Of a DNA stretch of 64,000 nucleotides, positions 48,068 to 60,328 are shown in pieces. The notes under the pieces are model-generated. The model was given only the letters and a program-made list of their open reading frames with translations, was not told the origin of the DNA and did no database searches. The DNA lies in contig NZ_VKDD01000003.1 in assembly GCF_007097525.1 (NCBI RefSeq), forward strand, positions 186,001-250,000, in the 5' to 3' direction. This DNA comes from Thalassomonas sp. M1454. GTDB lineage: Bacteria; Pseudomonadota; Gammaproteobacteria; Enterobacterales; Alteromonadaceae. The stretch's first letter is position 1, and every line of letters starts with the position of its first letter. The position numbers and the translations under genes are program-made.

Positions 48068-48783
48068 GAGATTTCCTTTTGTTGCTCAAGAATAAACGCC
48101 GCTAAATTCAAATCAGATGGGCGGGTTATTTTGATGTTATCTTCTCTACCTTCAACCACATAACTTGGCGCACCAGAGTTTTCTATAGCAGATGCTTCAT
48201 CGGTGATAGCAATGTTATTAGCCAGCGCTTGCTCTAGTGATGATTGTAATTGTGCATGGTTAAACATTTGTGGTGTTTGCGCATGCCACAGGTTATCTCT
48301 ATTTTCAGTATGCTGTATTTGGCCACTAGTTGAGGTACGTTTCATAGTATCTCTCACCGGAGTAGCAAGTATTGCACCTTTGTCATTATCAATACAAAAC
48401 GTTATTAGTTGATTGATATCGGCATGGGTAATACAAGGGCGTGCGGCATCATGAACTAACACCCAGTTTTCATTATTAATCGCACGTAAGCCAGCAAGTA
48501 CCGAATCACTTCGCTCTTTACCGCCAACCACAGACTTTACATTTGGATTATTTGCTATCGCTAGCTTTGCAAATACATTGTCATGCTCAGCTAATGCGAC
48601 AATCACATTTTTAATTTTCGGGTGCGATAACAGTCGGCTTATGGTGTGTTCAATAATGCACTTTGTGCCAATTTTTAAATATTGTTTTGGGCAATCTGTT
48701 TGCATCCGCTTACCAATTCCAGCAGCAGGAACTACAACAGAAAATTGCTGTGTTGAAGAGTCAAAGTCTGGTTTATTCGTCAT
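48058..48783 (-). CDS. ispD: 2-C-methyl-D-erythritol 4-phosphate cytidylyltransferase
   Basis: A 241-residue nucleotidyltransferase. [20 protein letters not shown] holds the CTP-binding Arg and Lys, LVHDAARPC is the metal site, and TQTPQMF-like [17 protein letters not shown] and [14 protein letters not shown] are present. It makes the CDP-activated intermediate of the MEP pathway. It overlaps ftsB by 11 bases at its start and ispF at its end. Confidence 0.97.
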   Translation of the reverse strand: MTNKPDFDSSTQQFSVVVPAAGIGKRMQTDCPKQYLKIGTKCIIEHTISRLLSHPKIKNVIVALAEHDNVFAKLAIANNPNVKSVVGGKERSDSVLAGLRAINNENWVLVHDAARPCITHADINQLITFCIDNDKGAILATPVRDTMKRTSTSGQIQHTENRDNLWHAQTPQMFNHAQLQSSLEQALANNIAITDEASAIENSGAPSYVVEGREDNIKITRPSDLNLAAFILEQQKEISCV

Positions 48784-49051
48784 TAGGGATCACACGGAAA
48801 AAAGTTTCATTTTCTTTTATCATACCTAATTCATTTCTCGCTCTTTCTTCAACGGCTTGTAAGCCATTTTTGAGATCGTGAATATCTGCATAAATTAACT
48901 TATTACGCTGCTGAAGTTTTTCATTTTGGGTAAGTTGCAAAGCGACGTTTTCTTTTAGGGCGAAATAGTCAGGCACACTGTTTTTGCCAAACCACAGACG
49001 ATACTGTAGCAGGACTAAAAACACTATTAAGATGACCGTAATGATCCGCAT
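48773..49051 (-). CDS. ftsB: Cell division protein FtsB
   Basis: A 92-residue bitopic protein: an N-terminal membrane helix (about 4-21) and a periplasmic coiled coil with the YFALKENVALQLTQNEKLQQRN heptads, ending ARNELGMIKENETFFRVI, the FtsB signature. It works with FtsL and FtsQ to activate septal wall synthesis. It is first in the ftsB-ispDF run. Confidence 0.93.
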   Translation of the reverse strand: MRIITVILIVFLVLLQYRLWFGKNSVPDYFALKENVALQLTQNEKLQQRNKLIYADIHDLKNGLQAVEERARNELGMIKENETFFRVIPNDE

Positions 49052-49111
49052 GGTTAAGAATACTTTTTAGTTATTATAATTTATAGCAGCGCTTATACAC
49101 AGGCTATTGTT

Positions 49112-49149
49112 TATACCAATTTAATTAGTTAATCATTCAACTTGGTATA
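49112..49149. repeat. TATACCAA...TTGGTATA inverted repeat
   Basis: Eight-base arms (49112-49119 and 49142-49149) flank a 22-base AT-rich spacer in the gap between ftsB and the unknown gene at 49161. It has the same arms as the elements at 8086 and 60258. Confidence 0.7.
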
Positions 49150-49160
49150 CTCTATTCTAT

Positions 49161-49805
49161 TTAAAAAACACTAACATTTAAAGGGATAGGTGCGCGTAAA
49201 TTACGCCAATTGATCTGACAGGACAATAAAAGCTCCCTTAATGACAGAGTAATTGGTTGCGTTTTATTATTACCTTGCCACTGGTGCCCGCTACAAGCTG
49301 CTGTTAATACTTTTTTATTAGGCTTTAAAAGTATAATACTTTTGTCATCGTTCATACTGTCTTGCTGATAATTAAACCAGCCACAATAATTAGTCCGAAA
49401 ACGTGAGTTATCGATATCTACGCGATCAACACAATCAATGATAATCCTTGACGTTGCGCCATTCTTAACAAGCACAGGTACGATTAAACCTAGTACAGGT
49501 GGATTTTTCATATACCAGTTTTGTACTTCTATAGTAGCTTGTTCTGCAATGGGTAATTGCTTAGCTTGCTTCATCGTCCAGCTCGCATTTTGTAAATCTA
49601 ACAACAAAGGAGACTCTAACGCTAACATAGAAGTCGCAGTGCGCTTGATATAATGAGACAGGCTTTTTAGCCTATTTTGAATTTGTTTTACATCACTAAA
49701 ATTAGCATTTGCCAAAAGCATTACTTCCCTTTCATACATAGCATTGCACAGCTCAGAGAACTGTGTTGATTGCATAGATGAATGTGAAAGTAAATCGTGA
49801 GCCAT
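49161..49805 (-). CDS. Unknown cytoplasmic protein between eno and ftsB
   Basis: A 214-residue soluble protein that I do not recognise. It has no signal or membrane segment. The N-terminal half looks helical (ELCNAMYEREVMLLA, IQNRLKSLSHYIKRTATSML), and the C-terminal half looks beta-rich with VLGLIVPVLVKNG and RIIIDCVDRVDI. It sits inside the conserved eno-ftsB junction, which is usually direct, so it is an insert of the lineage. No good ribosome site precedes the ATG at 49805. Codon use resembles the neighbours. Confidence 0.6.
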   Translation of the reverse strand: MAHDLLSHSSMQSTQFSELCNAMYEREVMLLANANFSDVKQIQNRLKSLSHYIKRTATSMLALESPLLLDLQNASWTMKQAKQLPIAEQATIEVQNWYMKNPPVLGLIVPVLVKNGATSRIIIDCVDRVDIDNSRFRTNYCGWFNYQQDSMNDDKSIILLKPNKKVLTAACSGHQWQGNNKTQPITLSLRELLLSCQINWRNLRAPIPLNVSVF

Positions 49806-49868
49806 TAGGGTAATACAAAGTCCGTAATAAACAAAAAATAGCCAATATGGTTAAATAATAACATAAAA

Positions 49869-49895
49869 AAAGCCACTCGAAAGAGTGGCTTTTAT
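49869..49895 (-). terminator. Terminator after eno
   Basis: Ten-bp stem AAAGCCACTC / GAGTGGCTTT capped by a GAAA-type tetraloop, flanked by A and T runs. It lies between the eno stop and the unknown gene. Confidence 0.85.
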
Positions 49896-49934
49896 AATTT
49901 TATGTTTTTACTCAGATACTTGTGTAACTAAAGT

Positions 49935-51248
<1,314 letters not shown>

Positions 51249-51421
51249 TTATTTTAAATAACTAACTTATTAATTAACGAACTGAATATATTGGCCCTAT
51301 CTTAAATTGAAAAAAGATAAAAATCTTTTAAAAATTGCATGTTGCTACAATGTTTTTTTTCATCTTTATGATCAGTTTTAAAAGATACGATTGTATTAAA
51401 AATAAAGCCGTAAAAATAATA

Positions 51422-51446
51422 AAGCCGCAACAAACGGTTGCGGCTT
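51422..51446 (-). terminator. Terminator between pyrG and eno
   Basis: Ten-bp stem AAGCCGCAAC / GTTGCGGCTT with a five-base loop, just past the pyrG stop. The T tract on the minus strand is short and interrupted, so some read-through into eno is possible. Confidence 0.7.
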
Positions 51447-51456
51447 CAAAATTTGA

Positions 51457-53115
<1,659 letters not shown>

Positions 53116-53268
53116 TTAACAGAAAATTGTGTTTGCTATCAGTGTAGCAGGACGGGGCGCAATTGTAGCAAAAACAGACACAAACGACAATAAGCAATTG
53201 CCCCATCGCTTTAAGAATATGTTATAAATTAAATAGTGTATGGCTAGGTATAGGGAAAGTGAAAAAAT

Positions 53269-53685
53269 ATGTTTTATCAACAACAAGTTATAGTAAAATC
53301 TAAGAGTAGAGGCTTTCATTTAATTACTGATGAGATAAAAAGCCAACTCCCTCATATAAGTAAAATTGAAACCGGCCTAATGCATTTATTTTTGCAGCAT
53401 ACTTCAGCCTCAATAACCATTAATGAAAATGCAGATCCTACTGTACGTTATGATATGGAACAGCATTTTAATCGTTTTGTGCCCGAAAACGCTCCTTATT
53501 ATCAACATGATTATGAAGGGCCTGACGATATGCCTGCTCATATTAAAAGCTCAATACTAGGTTGCCAACTAACTGTTCCTATCACCAACGGTCAGCTTGC
53601 ACTTGGCACATGGCAAGGAATTTACTTAGGTGAACACCGAGATCATGCTAGCGCAAGAAGATTAATCGCTACAATTCAAAGTTAA
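53269..53685 (+). CDS. yjbQ: YjbQ family (UPF0047) protein
   Basis: A 138-residue protein with the family signature: a [14 protein letters not shown] segment and the [15 protein letters not shown] motif near the end. Members show weak thiamine-phosphate synthase activity in E. coli, but the real role is uncertain. It faces the DUF3083-like gene end to end, with four bases of overlap at the two stops. The ribosome site is weak. Confidence 0.9.
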   Translation: MFYQQQVIVKSKSRGFHLITDEIKSQLPHISKIETGLMHLFLQHTSASITINENADPTVRYDMEQHFNRFVPENAPYYQHDYEGPDDMPAHIKSSILGCQLTVPITNGQLALGTWQGIYLGEHRDHASARRLIATIQS

Positions 53686-54839
53686 AGCTCATTGTCGCTG
53701 TCAATATTAGGAAGATAATACATTAAGTGTTGGTGGAACCTTAACGTTATTGTATCTTTTTCTTTTGAATAGCCTAGTTCACGGCAAAGCTCTTTTAATA
53801 CCTGAGTTAGGTGATTAACGAAGCGTCCATAGCCACGGCGATTAGCATTGTTCGCTGTCGCTATAAATACTAATTTAATGGTATCGACTAAGTTTTTACT
53901 ATCCCATTGACTCACATAAAGCCCACCACTACCTTCAGTTTTAAAACCTAGGTTAACAATCTCCCCTTGTGGTAATACATAGTTTTCATTGTCTTGTCGA
54001 ATAATAGGTACTTTGCCATTAGCAACTAACGCTAACTGATTTAAATTATAATTTTTTGCTATTTTTACAAATAAATCACTTACGTAAGTATAAAGCGGAT
54101 TATATGGGTCATCGGCACTCTCATCTATTTCACAACTTTGTAAAAGTAGCTTATTAATCGGTAAACTTGCTACTGCAAATGTCATATCATTTTTACTTTC
54201 CGGCATTAGCAGAGCTTGTTGTTGATAGCGAGTATTTATCGGCCTAAAGCCATGTGTAATTGTATTTTTATTGCCTTTATTATTAGCAAAAATATCATAG
54301 GTCAGATGCTGGTGGTCACGTATTTTAAATGAGCCAACATCTAACTTAAGCTGCTTAGCTAGTGCATTCATCAAATTACTTACACGTAAGTGAAAGTTTG
54401 GCGCTTGAGCTCGAATATCGTCACCTGTGGCTAAAAATAATAATTCAATCTTATCTGCTAATAAATCGGGATTAAAAAACGTTCTTAAACCTGTATGGAT
54501 TTTAGGGTTATACATAAACAGTAACTGCTGCTTTGTTTCAAGCACATTTTGCTCTTCACAAAACATAACCCTAACCAATTTGTTTTTTGCAATAAAACTC
54601 ACATTCGCTAAATCAAAACGCTCACATAAATCAAAAAATAGATGACTTAAATGGCGATAAAAATCAGCAAAATACACATCAGATGAATTACCTTTAGTAA
54701 GTAATTCAACTAATGCTAAGCTAGGTTTGAATTCAACCAATAGATATTGGTTTTCGCGGGCATTGCTTGGCACGTAAACTTTATGTGCTGCACTTCTTTT
54801 TCGAATCAGATTGATTCGAGAATTAGTTTTTAACATCAT
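53682..54839 (-). CDS. DUF3083-like protein made of two similar halves
   Basis: A 385-residue protein. I think it is DUF3083, a family of unknown role limited to Alteromonadales-type bacteria, but I cannot confirm this. The two halves repeat one design: [17 protein letters not shown] with [11 protein letters not shown] at the end of the first half, and [16 protein letters not shown] with [11 protein letters not shown] at the end of the second. This suggests an old internal duplication of about 190 residues. No membrane segment or signal is present. The start codon lies in a hairpin (54838-54872) that also holds its ribosome site; the next ATG, 54836, is equally possible. Confidence 0.72.
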   Translation of the reverse strand: MMLKTNSRINLIRKRSAAHKVYVPSNARENQYLLVEFKPSLALVELLTKGNSSDVYFADFYRHLSHLFFDLCERFDLANVSFIAKNKLVRVMFCEEQNVLETKQQLLFMYNPKIHTGLRTFFNPDLLADKIELLFLATGDDIRAQAPNFHLRVSNLMNALAKQLKLDVGSFKIRDHQHLTYDIFANNKGNKNTITHGFRPINTRYQQQALLMPESKNDMTFAVASLPINKLLLQSCEIDESADDPYNPLYTYVSDLFVKIAKNYNLNQLALVANGKVPIIRQDNENYVLPQGEIVNLGFKTEGSGGLYVSQWDSKNLVDTIKLVFIATANNANRRGYGRFVNHLTQVLKELCRELGYSKEKDTITLRFHQHLMYYLPNIDSDNEL

Positions 54840-54872
54840 ATTACTCCTTTAAGTTGTGCTTAAGAGTAATAT
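54838..54872 (-). promoter_or_regulatory. mRNA hairpin hiding the Shine-Dalgarno of the DUF3083-like gene
   Basis: On the mRNA, ATATTACTC pairs with GAGTAATAT over nine bases, and inside it TTAAG pairs with CTTAA, leaving an AG bulge and a five-base loop (CACAA). The AAAGGAG ribosome site and the first two bases of the start codon lie in the right arm. Confidence 0.6.
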
Positions 54873-54923
54873 CGGTTTATGACTTAGCTATGACGCTTGA
54901 GTTAAGCTTTTGTGACAGGGACT

Positions 54924-54956
54924 AGCAATATCAACCCAGGCAGTATTGATATTGCT
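54924..54956. repeat. Perfect 11-bp inverted repeat
   Basis: AGCAATATCAA and its complement flank an 11-base loop (54935-54945). It is located between the 47-residue membrane protein and the DUF3083-like gene. It has no T run, so it is not a typical terminator. Confidence 0.6.
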
Positions 54957-54982
54957 TAATGTGACTAGTTATAAAGACAGTG

Positions 54983-55126
54983 TTATAAAACTAACAGTAA
55001 AATAACAATTAAAGGCACCACAATAAACACAGTATATAAAAAAGCATTATCGGCAAATTTCGCTTCTTTCTTAACAGCTTTATGTTTTACTGGTTTTTTC
55101 TTAGGTTTTCTTATTTTTTGCGTCAT
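54983..55126 (-). CDS. 47-residue membrane protein with a basic head
   Basis: A short frame with an AAGGACG ribosome site. The N-terminal 22 residues are strongly basic (MTQKIRKPKKKPVKHK), followed by one C-terminal membrane helix of about 18 residues ending LLLVL. The layout is typical of small single-span proteins anchored by a positive cytoplasmic end. No homologue is known to me. It lies between two unknown genes in the insert at 53.3-55.8 kb. Confidence 0.62.
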   Translation of the reverse strand: MTQKIRKPKKKPVKHKAVKKEAKFADNAFLYTVFIVVPLIVILLLVL

Positions 55127-55192
55127 AAATTCGTCCTTTTATTATTTTTATAACAAGCTCAATTGTAAAAAACAATACCTTTATCGGCCCAA

Positions 55193-55804
55193 TTAATCTT
55201 TATAACCCCAAGGCGCTTTAGGTGGTGTTATGCTTTTAGTTAAATCAAAATCTACCCTAAATTCGCGCCCTTCTCTAACCATACGATAAGTGAACACTTC
55301 CGGATAAATATACATTTGCCATGTATTACCATTTGATTGTGGGATACCTAAACGCACAAACAGCTCTTTTGAATATTGATCGGCAGGGAATGATTGTACT
55401 TGCGGCCAACCGGCATCTAGCGTGTGTCCACCGTACATAGTTGATTCATCGCTAGTACCATCTTTGTGGCGATGATCGTGCTTTAATGACAAACCACTAC
55501 CAGTTTTGGTTATTATCCATGTTCGCGATGAATCATCACCAACATGAAAAGGGATTTGCAATTCACTGTCACTACACTTACGTACATGCATGATTAAGGC
55601 TTTATCACTAAAGCTACTTGATGGCGCATTATCAACGGTTATTTTACCAGCAAAAGCTTTACCGCAATATTGCTTAATATTATTGAAATAAGCATCTTGA
55701 GCGGTGATTGAAACTAGCGGAGCTTCATTGGCAACACTCGCTTGCGAGCTAAGCAGTATCCCTAACGCACTTACTTTAATTATGTTTTTGATTCTGAAAA
55801 TCAT
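55193..55804 (-). CDS. Exported protein of unknown function
   Basis: A 203-residue protein with a signal peptide (about 1-25, ending SVANEA). The mature part holds a Cys/Asp-rich beta region. Conserved-looking blocks are HVRKCSDSELQIPFHVGDD, TWIITKTGSGLSLKHDHRHKDG and REFRVDFDLT. The clustered His residues (HDHRHKDG) may bind metal. I cannot name the family; similar proteins seem to exist in several proteobacteria. AAGGGAAA precedes the start. It lies 23 bases after mazG on the same strand, so it may be read with mazG. Confidence 0.65.
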   Translation of the reverse strand: MIFRIKNIIKVSALGILLSSQASVANEAPLVSITAQDAYFNNIKQYCGKAFAGKITVDNAPSSSFSDKALIMHVRKCSDSELQIPFHVGDDSSRTWIITKTGSGLSLKHDHRHKDGTSDESTMYGGHTLDAGWPQVQSFPADQYSKELFVRLGIPQSNGNTWQMYIYPEVFTYRMVREGREFRVDFDLTKSITPPKAPWGYKD

Positions 55805-55827
55805 GGTTTTCCCTTAAAAATAAAATT

Positions 55828-56625
55828 TTATTGTGCTTTTGCTTTAAGCCAAAGCGATTCTAGATACTCAATTGAAGATTGCTTGATATCAAGGTTTTGC
55901 TGAAAATGGTGTTGCTCTATATATTGAAAACGTTTAGTAAATTTGCGACTTGCTTGGCGCAATAATTTTTCAGGGTCTTGTTTAGCATGACGAGCTAAGT
56001 TAACCACCGCAAATAGTAAATCACCAATTTCTTCGTTAACTAATTTTTGATTCACCGTTGCTGCATTTAACTCTACTTCAACTTCATTGACCTCTTCTTT
56101 TACTTTAGCCAATACATCAATAATATTATCCCAGTCAAAACCGACATGGGCACAACGTTTTTGGATTTTAGCAGCTTGCGATAAAGCAGGTAATGCCTTT
56201 GGAATATCATCTAACACACTACGTTGTTGATTCTTGGCAAGGCGTTCTTTGGCTTTTTCATTTTCCCAATTAACTAAAACTTCCGCTTCGTTAGCAAAAC
56301 TTTCTTCAGCAAATATATGGGGATGACGACGCATAAGCTTTTCACAAATAGCGCTTACTACATCGCTAAAATCAAAACGGTTTTGCTCTTGTCCTAAACG
56401 AGCATAAAACACTATTTGAAACAACAAGTCACCGAGTTCTTGTTCAAGCTCTTGATAGTCATTAGTTTCAATTGCCTCTGCCACTTCATACGCTTCTTCA
56501 AGCGTATGAGGTACTATGGATTGAAAGTTTTGTTTCAAATCCCAAGGACAACCTTGCTTTGGATCACGTAATTTACTCATGATCCAAACCAGTTTATCTA
56601 TCGATGCCGGTGCGTCTTTCATCAC
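55828..56625 (-). CDS. mazG: Nucleoside triphosphate pyrophosphohydrolase MazG
   Basis: A 265-residue protein with two MazG helical domains. The first has RDPKQGCPWDLKQNFQSI and the EExxE/ExxD-type ELEQELGDLLFQIVF. The second has CAHVGFDWDNI and NEEIGDLLFAVVNLARH. It hydrolyses abnormal or excess NTPs to NMP and pyrophosphate. It lies next to relA, as in E. coli, where it lowers ppGpp under stress. The second ATG (56622) is an alternative start. Confidence 0.95.
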   Translation of the reverse strand: MMKDAPASIDKLVWIMSKLRDPKQGCPWDLKQNFQSIVPHTLEEAYEVAEAIETNDYQELEQELGDLLFQIVFYARLGQEQNRFDFSDVVSAICEKLMRRHPHIFAEESFANEAEVLVNWENEKAKERLAKNQQRSVLDDIPKALPALSQAAKIQKRCAHVGFDWDNIIDVLAKVKEEVNEVEVELNAATVNQKLVNEEIGDLLFAVVNLARHAKQDPEKLLRQASRKFTKRFQYIEQHHFQQNLDIKQSSIEYLESLWLKAKAQ

Positions 56626-56647
56626 TTATATCAATCCTGATTCACTG

Positions 56648-58846
56648 TTAACTACGAATACGAGTTACACTCATAATTTCATCAATTTGATTAATTTTAT
56701 TTATTAATCGCTCAAGAATTTCATTATTTGCTACCTCCAATTTAAACTCCATTATGTATAGATGATGCTTGTTATCTAAACGAGAAGACATATCTAATAC
56801 ATTGGTTTTTTCATTGGCAATAATGGTCGTTACATCACGTAATAAACCTTGGCGATCACCCGCTGTGATTTGAATAGCCGCTTGATAAACATGCTTATGA
56901 ATATTACCCCATTGCACTTCAACTAAGCGCTCAGGAGACTGTGATAATAAATTTTGTAATTGGTCACAGTCTTTACGATGAATTGAAATGCCACGCCCTT
57001 GAGTAATGAAGCCTTCAATAGTATCTCCTGGCACAGGTTGGCAACATTTAGCCATATGGGTAAGTAAATTACCAACACCCGAGACTGTAATACCATTACT
57101 GTCAACATGCTGTTTTTCAGCTTGTTGACGAATAACTAATTTAGGATCAATTTCTGCAACTGGCTTAGATTTTTCTAACTGGAATTGTAATTGATTTACC
57201 ACTTGTGCAAGCTTAACTGAGCCATTACCTATTGCAGCGTGTAACTCTGTTATGTTATTTGCATTAAAGCGTTTAAACATTGCTGGAGTAAAATCTACAC
57301 CACTTAAATCTAAGCGTTGAATTTCACTATCAAGTTGCTCTTTACCCGTTTGTATGTGCTTGTCTTTATCTAATAATTTAAAAAAGTGCTGTACTTTAGA
57401 GCGCGCTCTTGCTGTAAAAATGTAGCCTAAATTAGGATTTAACCAATCACGCCCTGGCTTGCTATTTTTACTAGTTAATATTTCTAACTGCTCACCAGTT
57501 TTAAGCTTATAAGTAAAAGGTACAATACGACCATCTACTTTAGCACCAGTACAACGATTACCAACGTTGGAGTGAATATAATAAGCAAAATCTAATGGCG
57601 TCGAGCCATTAGGTAAATCAATTACATCGCCATTTGGGGTAAACACATAAATACGATCTTCAAAGACTTCATTACGTAATTCATCAACCAACTCATCCGA
57701 GTCGCTAACATCTTCTTGCCATTGCAGTAACTTACGTAACCAATTTATTTTTTCATCAAAGCCGCCCACTTTGCCAGATGCAGAGCCTTCTTTGTAACGC
57801 CAGTGTGCAGCAACACCTAGCTCGGCATCATCATCCATTTGTTGAGTACGTATTTGTATTTCAACCGACTTACCTTCCGGCCCAAGTACTACGGTATGAA
57901 TAGACTGATAGCCATTTGGCTTAGGAGTGGCAACGTAATCATCAAACTCACTCGGTAAATGCTTCCAATTAGTATGAACAATACCTAATGCACCGTAACA
58001 GTCTTGTAATTGTTCAACCACGATTCGCATTGCTCGAACGTCATAAAGCTGAGTAAAGTCGAGTGACTTTTGCTGCATTTTTTTCCAAATGCTGTAGATA
58101 TGCTTTGGTCTGCCATAAACTTTACCTTTAATACCTAACTCGTCCAGTTTATCTTGAATAGACTGCACAAAATTAAGCATGTATTGCTCACGATCGAGAC
58201 GTTTTTCATCGAGTAATTTAGCAATATTTTTATAGGTAACTGGGTGTAAGTAGCGAAACGAGATATCTTCAAGTTCCCACTTTAACTGACCAATACCTAA
58301 GCGATTAGCAAGCGGAGCGTAAATGGCTGCAGTTTCTTTGGCGGCAAGAACACGAGTTTCTTCATCGGCATCTTTAACGGCAATTAAGTTGCACACACGC
58401 TCGGCAAGTTTAATTACCACAGCACGCACGTCTTCCACCATTGAAAGTAACATGCGACGCAGGTTATCGATTTGTCCAGAGGCAAATTTAGTACCACTTG
58501 GTTGCTGTAAACTTCTAATAGCATCCATTTGATGAACGCCTTTAACCAAGGTAAAAATGGCTTTACCATGATTTTCTTCAATAGAGTCTAATGCTATTAC
58601 TTCATTTTCAATTAAAGGGACTAGCATTGCAGCGCATAAAGACTCTCGATCTAAATTTAAACTAGCAAGGATCTCGACCATTTCTAAGGCTTTCTTCTCT
58701 GCTGCGTAATTATCTGCAAAAACGTCTTTTAATGAATTCCATAACGCTTCTATTGCTTGGCTTTTATGTGCAGATAAATCTAAGTCTGCTAACCAATTCT
58801 CAAAACTTTCTGACGACATCTGGTGAGATTTTCTCACTGAAACCAT
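56648..58846 (-). CDS. relA: GTP pyrophosphokinase RelA
   Basis: A 732-residue protein. The N-terminal HD-type region (about 40-190) has lost the usual HD pair, as in RelA proteins. The synthetase domain has the EFDDYVATPKPNGYQSIHT motif, followed by a TGS domain (about 395-455, VFTPNGDVIDLP), a zinc/His-rich region with CCQPVPGD, and a C-terminal ACT domain. It makes (p)ppGpp when uncharged tRNA stalls ribosomes. Its lack of hydrolase residues points to RelA and not SpoT. It lies between rlmD and mazG. Confidence 0.96.
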   Translation of the reverse strand: MVSVRKSHQMSSESFENWLADLDLSAHKSQAIEALWNSLKDVFADNYAAEKKALEMVEILASLNLDRESLCAAMLVPLIENEVIALDSIEENHGKAIFTLVKGVHQMDAIRSLQQPSGTKFASGQIDNLRRMLLSMVEDVRAVVIKLAERVCNLIAVKDADEETRVLAAKETAAIYAPLANRLGIGQLKWELEDISFRYLHPVTYKNIAKLLDEKRLDREQYMLNFVQSIQDKLDELGIKGKVYGRPKHIYSIWKKMQQKSLDFTQLYDVRAMRIVVEQLQDCYGALGIVHTNWKHLPSEFDDYVATPKPNGYQSIHTVVLGPEGKSVEIQIRTQQMDDDAELGVAAHWRYKEGSASGKVGGFDEKINWLRKLLQWQEDVSDSDELVDELRNEVFEDRIYVFTPNGDVIDLPNGSTPLDFAYYIHSNVGNRCTGAKVDGRIVPFTYKLKTGEQLEILTSKNSKPGRDWLNPNLGYIFTARARSKVQHFFKLLDKDKHIQTGKEQLDSEIQRLDLSGVDFTPAMFKRFNANNITELHAAIGNGSVKLAQVVNQLQFQLEKSKPVAEIDPKLVIRQQAEKQHVDSNGITVSGVGNLLTHMAKCCQPVPGDTIEGFITQGRGISIHRKDCDQLQNLLSQSPERLVEVQWGNIHKHVYQAAIQITAGDRQGLLRDVTTIIANEKTNVLDMSSRLDNKHHLYIMEFKLEVANNEILERLINKINQIDEIMSVTRIRS

Positions 58847-58892
58847 GTTGTTACCTATTCTAAACTTTAATTTTTAATTCTATGCTTGAAAC

Positions 58893-60215
58893 TTATTTAC
58901 GAGTAAAAAGTGCCATTGTTTCTACATGGCGGGTTTGTGCAAACATATCCATCAAACCTAATTTTTCTAATCTATAGCCGTTGTCAATTAAGACTTTTGC
59001 ATCACGAGCCATAGTTGCCGGATCACAGGATATATAGAGTATCGTTTTTATATTTAGTTCGACAATGTTTTTAACCGCATTAAGAGCACCAGCTCTAGCT
59101 GGGTCGAGTAAGACTTTATTTATATTTTCATTAAACCATGGCCAATCAGATTGCTCAGCATTAAGATCCGCTTGGTAAAACTTAGTATTGGTTAATGCAT
59201 TAATTCCACTATTTGTTGTTGCTCGCTCAACCATAGCATCAACCCCTTCGACGCCGATAACAGAGTTAACTTGCAAAGCAATCGGTAAGCTGAAGTTACC
59301 TAAACCACAAAATAAATCTAACACATTATCTTCAGCGCTTAACTCTAACCACTGGCAAGCTTGTTCAATCATTAGTTGATTTAAATTAGCATTGACTTGC
59401 ACAAAATCAGTCTCACTAAATGAAAACTTACACCCAGCTGCTTGATAAGTTAGTGCTTGCGTTGCTTGTTTATTTAAATCAACAATACTATCTTCGTTTT
59501 GCAAGACTAGTTGATAGTCTTTGTCTTGAGTAAAGTCAGTTAATAACTGTACATCTGCTTTTGCTAAATCTCGTATATGGCGAAAAATAACTCTTGGCTG
59601 ATCTGCTGCGATAACTTCAATATGTGAAATCGCTTTTTTGGCCGATAAGGCATTAATAACCGCTGTAAACTCACTAAATTCTTGGCTAAAAGTAGAAGTT
59701 AAAATTGGACATGACTTAATTGCTGTTAATGTATTTGAATTTTTTTGTCTAAAACCAACAATAGCCTGAGCGTGCTTATTATATTGCACCCCAATACGAG
59801 CCTTACGGCGATACCCTAATGAAGGCGATGTTAATGGTTCACACCAAGGTAAATCTATAAGCTCAGCATTACGGCGAAGTAACTCAGCTACTTTATTTTG
59901 CTTATAAGAAAGCTGTGCCTGAGTTTGCATATGCTGTAAGTCACAGCCGCCACACTGATAAAAATGTTTACACTCTGGCTGCGCTCTTTGCGAGGATAAA
60001 TTAGTTAACTTTATTACTTTTGCACGTAAATATTTTGATTTTTCTTCAATAACTTTAACCGTCGCCTGCTCACCGGGTAATGCTCCACTGACAAAAACAG
60101 GCTTTTTGTTGAGTCTTGCAACACCATCACCATTGATATCTAAGCGTTCAATATCTATAGTAAAGGTCTGATTCAAGTTGTTTTTTTTAGCACTCGGTTT
60201 ATAAAAATTAACCAT
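58893..60215 (-). CDS. rlmD: 23S rRNA (uracil-1939 C5) methyltransferase RlmD
   Basis: A 440-residue enzyme: N-terminal TRAM domain (about 15-75), four iron-sulfur cysteines in CKHFYQCGGC and KSCPIL, a SAM site with LDLFCGLGNFSLP and the catalytic Cys in ISCDPATMARD. It methylates U1939 of 23S rRNA. It is often encoded next to relA and barA, as here. Confidence 0.95.
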   Translation of the reverse strand: MVNFYKPSAKKNNLNQTFTIDIERLDINGDGVARLNKKPVFVSGALPGEQATVKVIEEKSKYLRAKVIKLTNLSSQRAQPECKHFYQCGGCDLQHMQTQAQLSYKQNKVAELLRRNAELIDLPWCEPLTSPSLGYRRKARIGVQYNKHAQAIVGFRQKNSNTLTAIKSCPILTSTFSQEFSEFTAVINALSAKKAISHIEVIAADQPRVIFRHIRDLAKADVQLLTDFTQDKDYQLVLQNEDSIVDLNKQATQALTYQAAGCKFSFSETDFVQVNANLNQLMIEQACQWLELSAEDNVLDLFCGLGNFSLPIALQVNSVIGVEGVDAMVERATTNSGINALTNTKFYQADLNAEQSDWPWFNENINKVLLDPARAGALNAVKNIVELNIKTILYISCDPATMARDAKVLIDNGYRLEKLGLMDMFAQTRHVETMALFTRK

Positions 60216-60257
60216 TTATATGTTGACCTTCGACAAGCTTGTGAGATGATGATACTA

Positions 60258-60290
60258 ATACCAAGTTATTAAATGAGTTGGCTTGGTATA
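60258..60290. repeat. ATACCAA...TTGGTATA inverted repeat before barA
   Basis: ATACCAA at 60258-60264 and TTGGTATA at 60283-60290, with a short AT-rich spacer. It is in the divergent rlmD-barA gap, about 40 bases before the barA start. Confidence 0.7.
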
Positions 60291-60328
60291 ATCAATAATT
60301 CAATAATAACACGGATTTCTACTCAAAG

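Noticed and set aside
53154-53204. Regulatory hairpin upstream of pyrG (GCAATTG arms)
   Set aside because: The arms are imperfect and the loop is about 29 bases, so it is too weak to claim.
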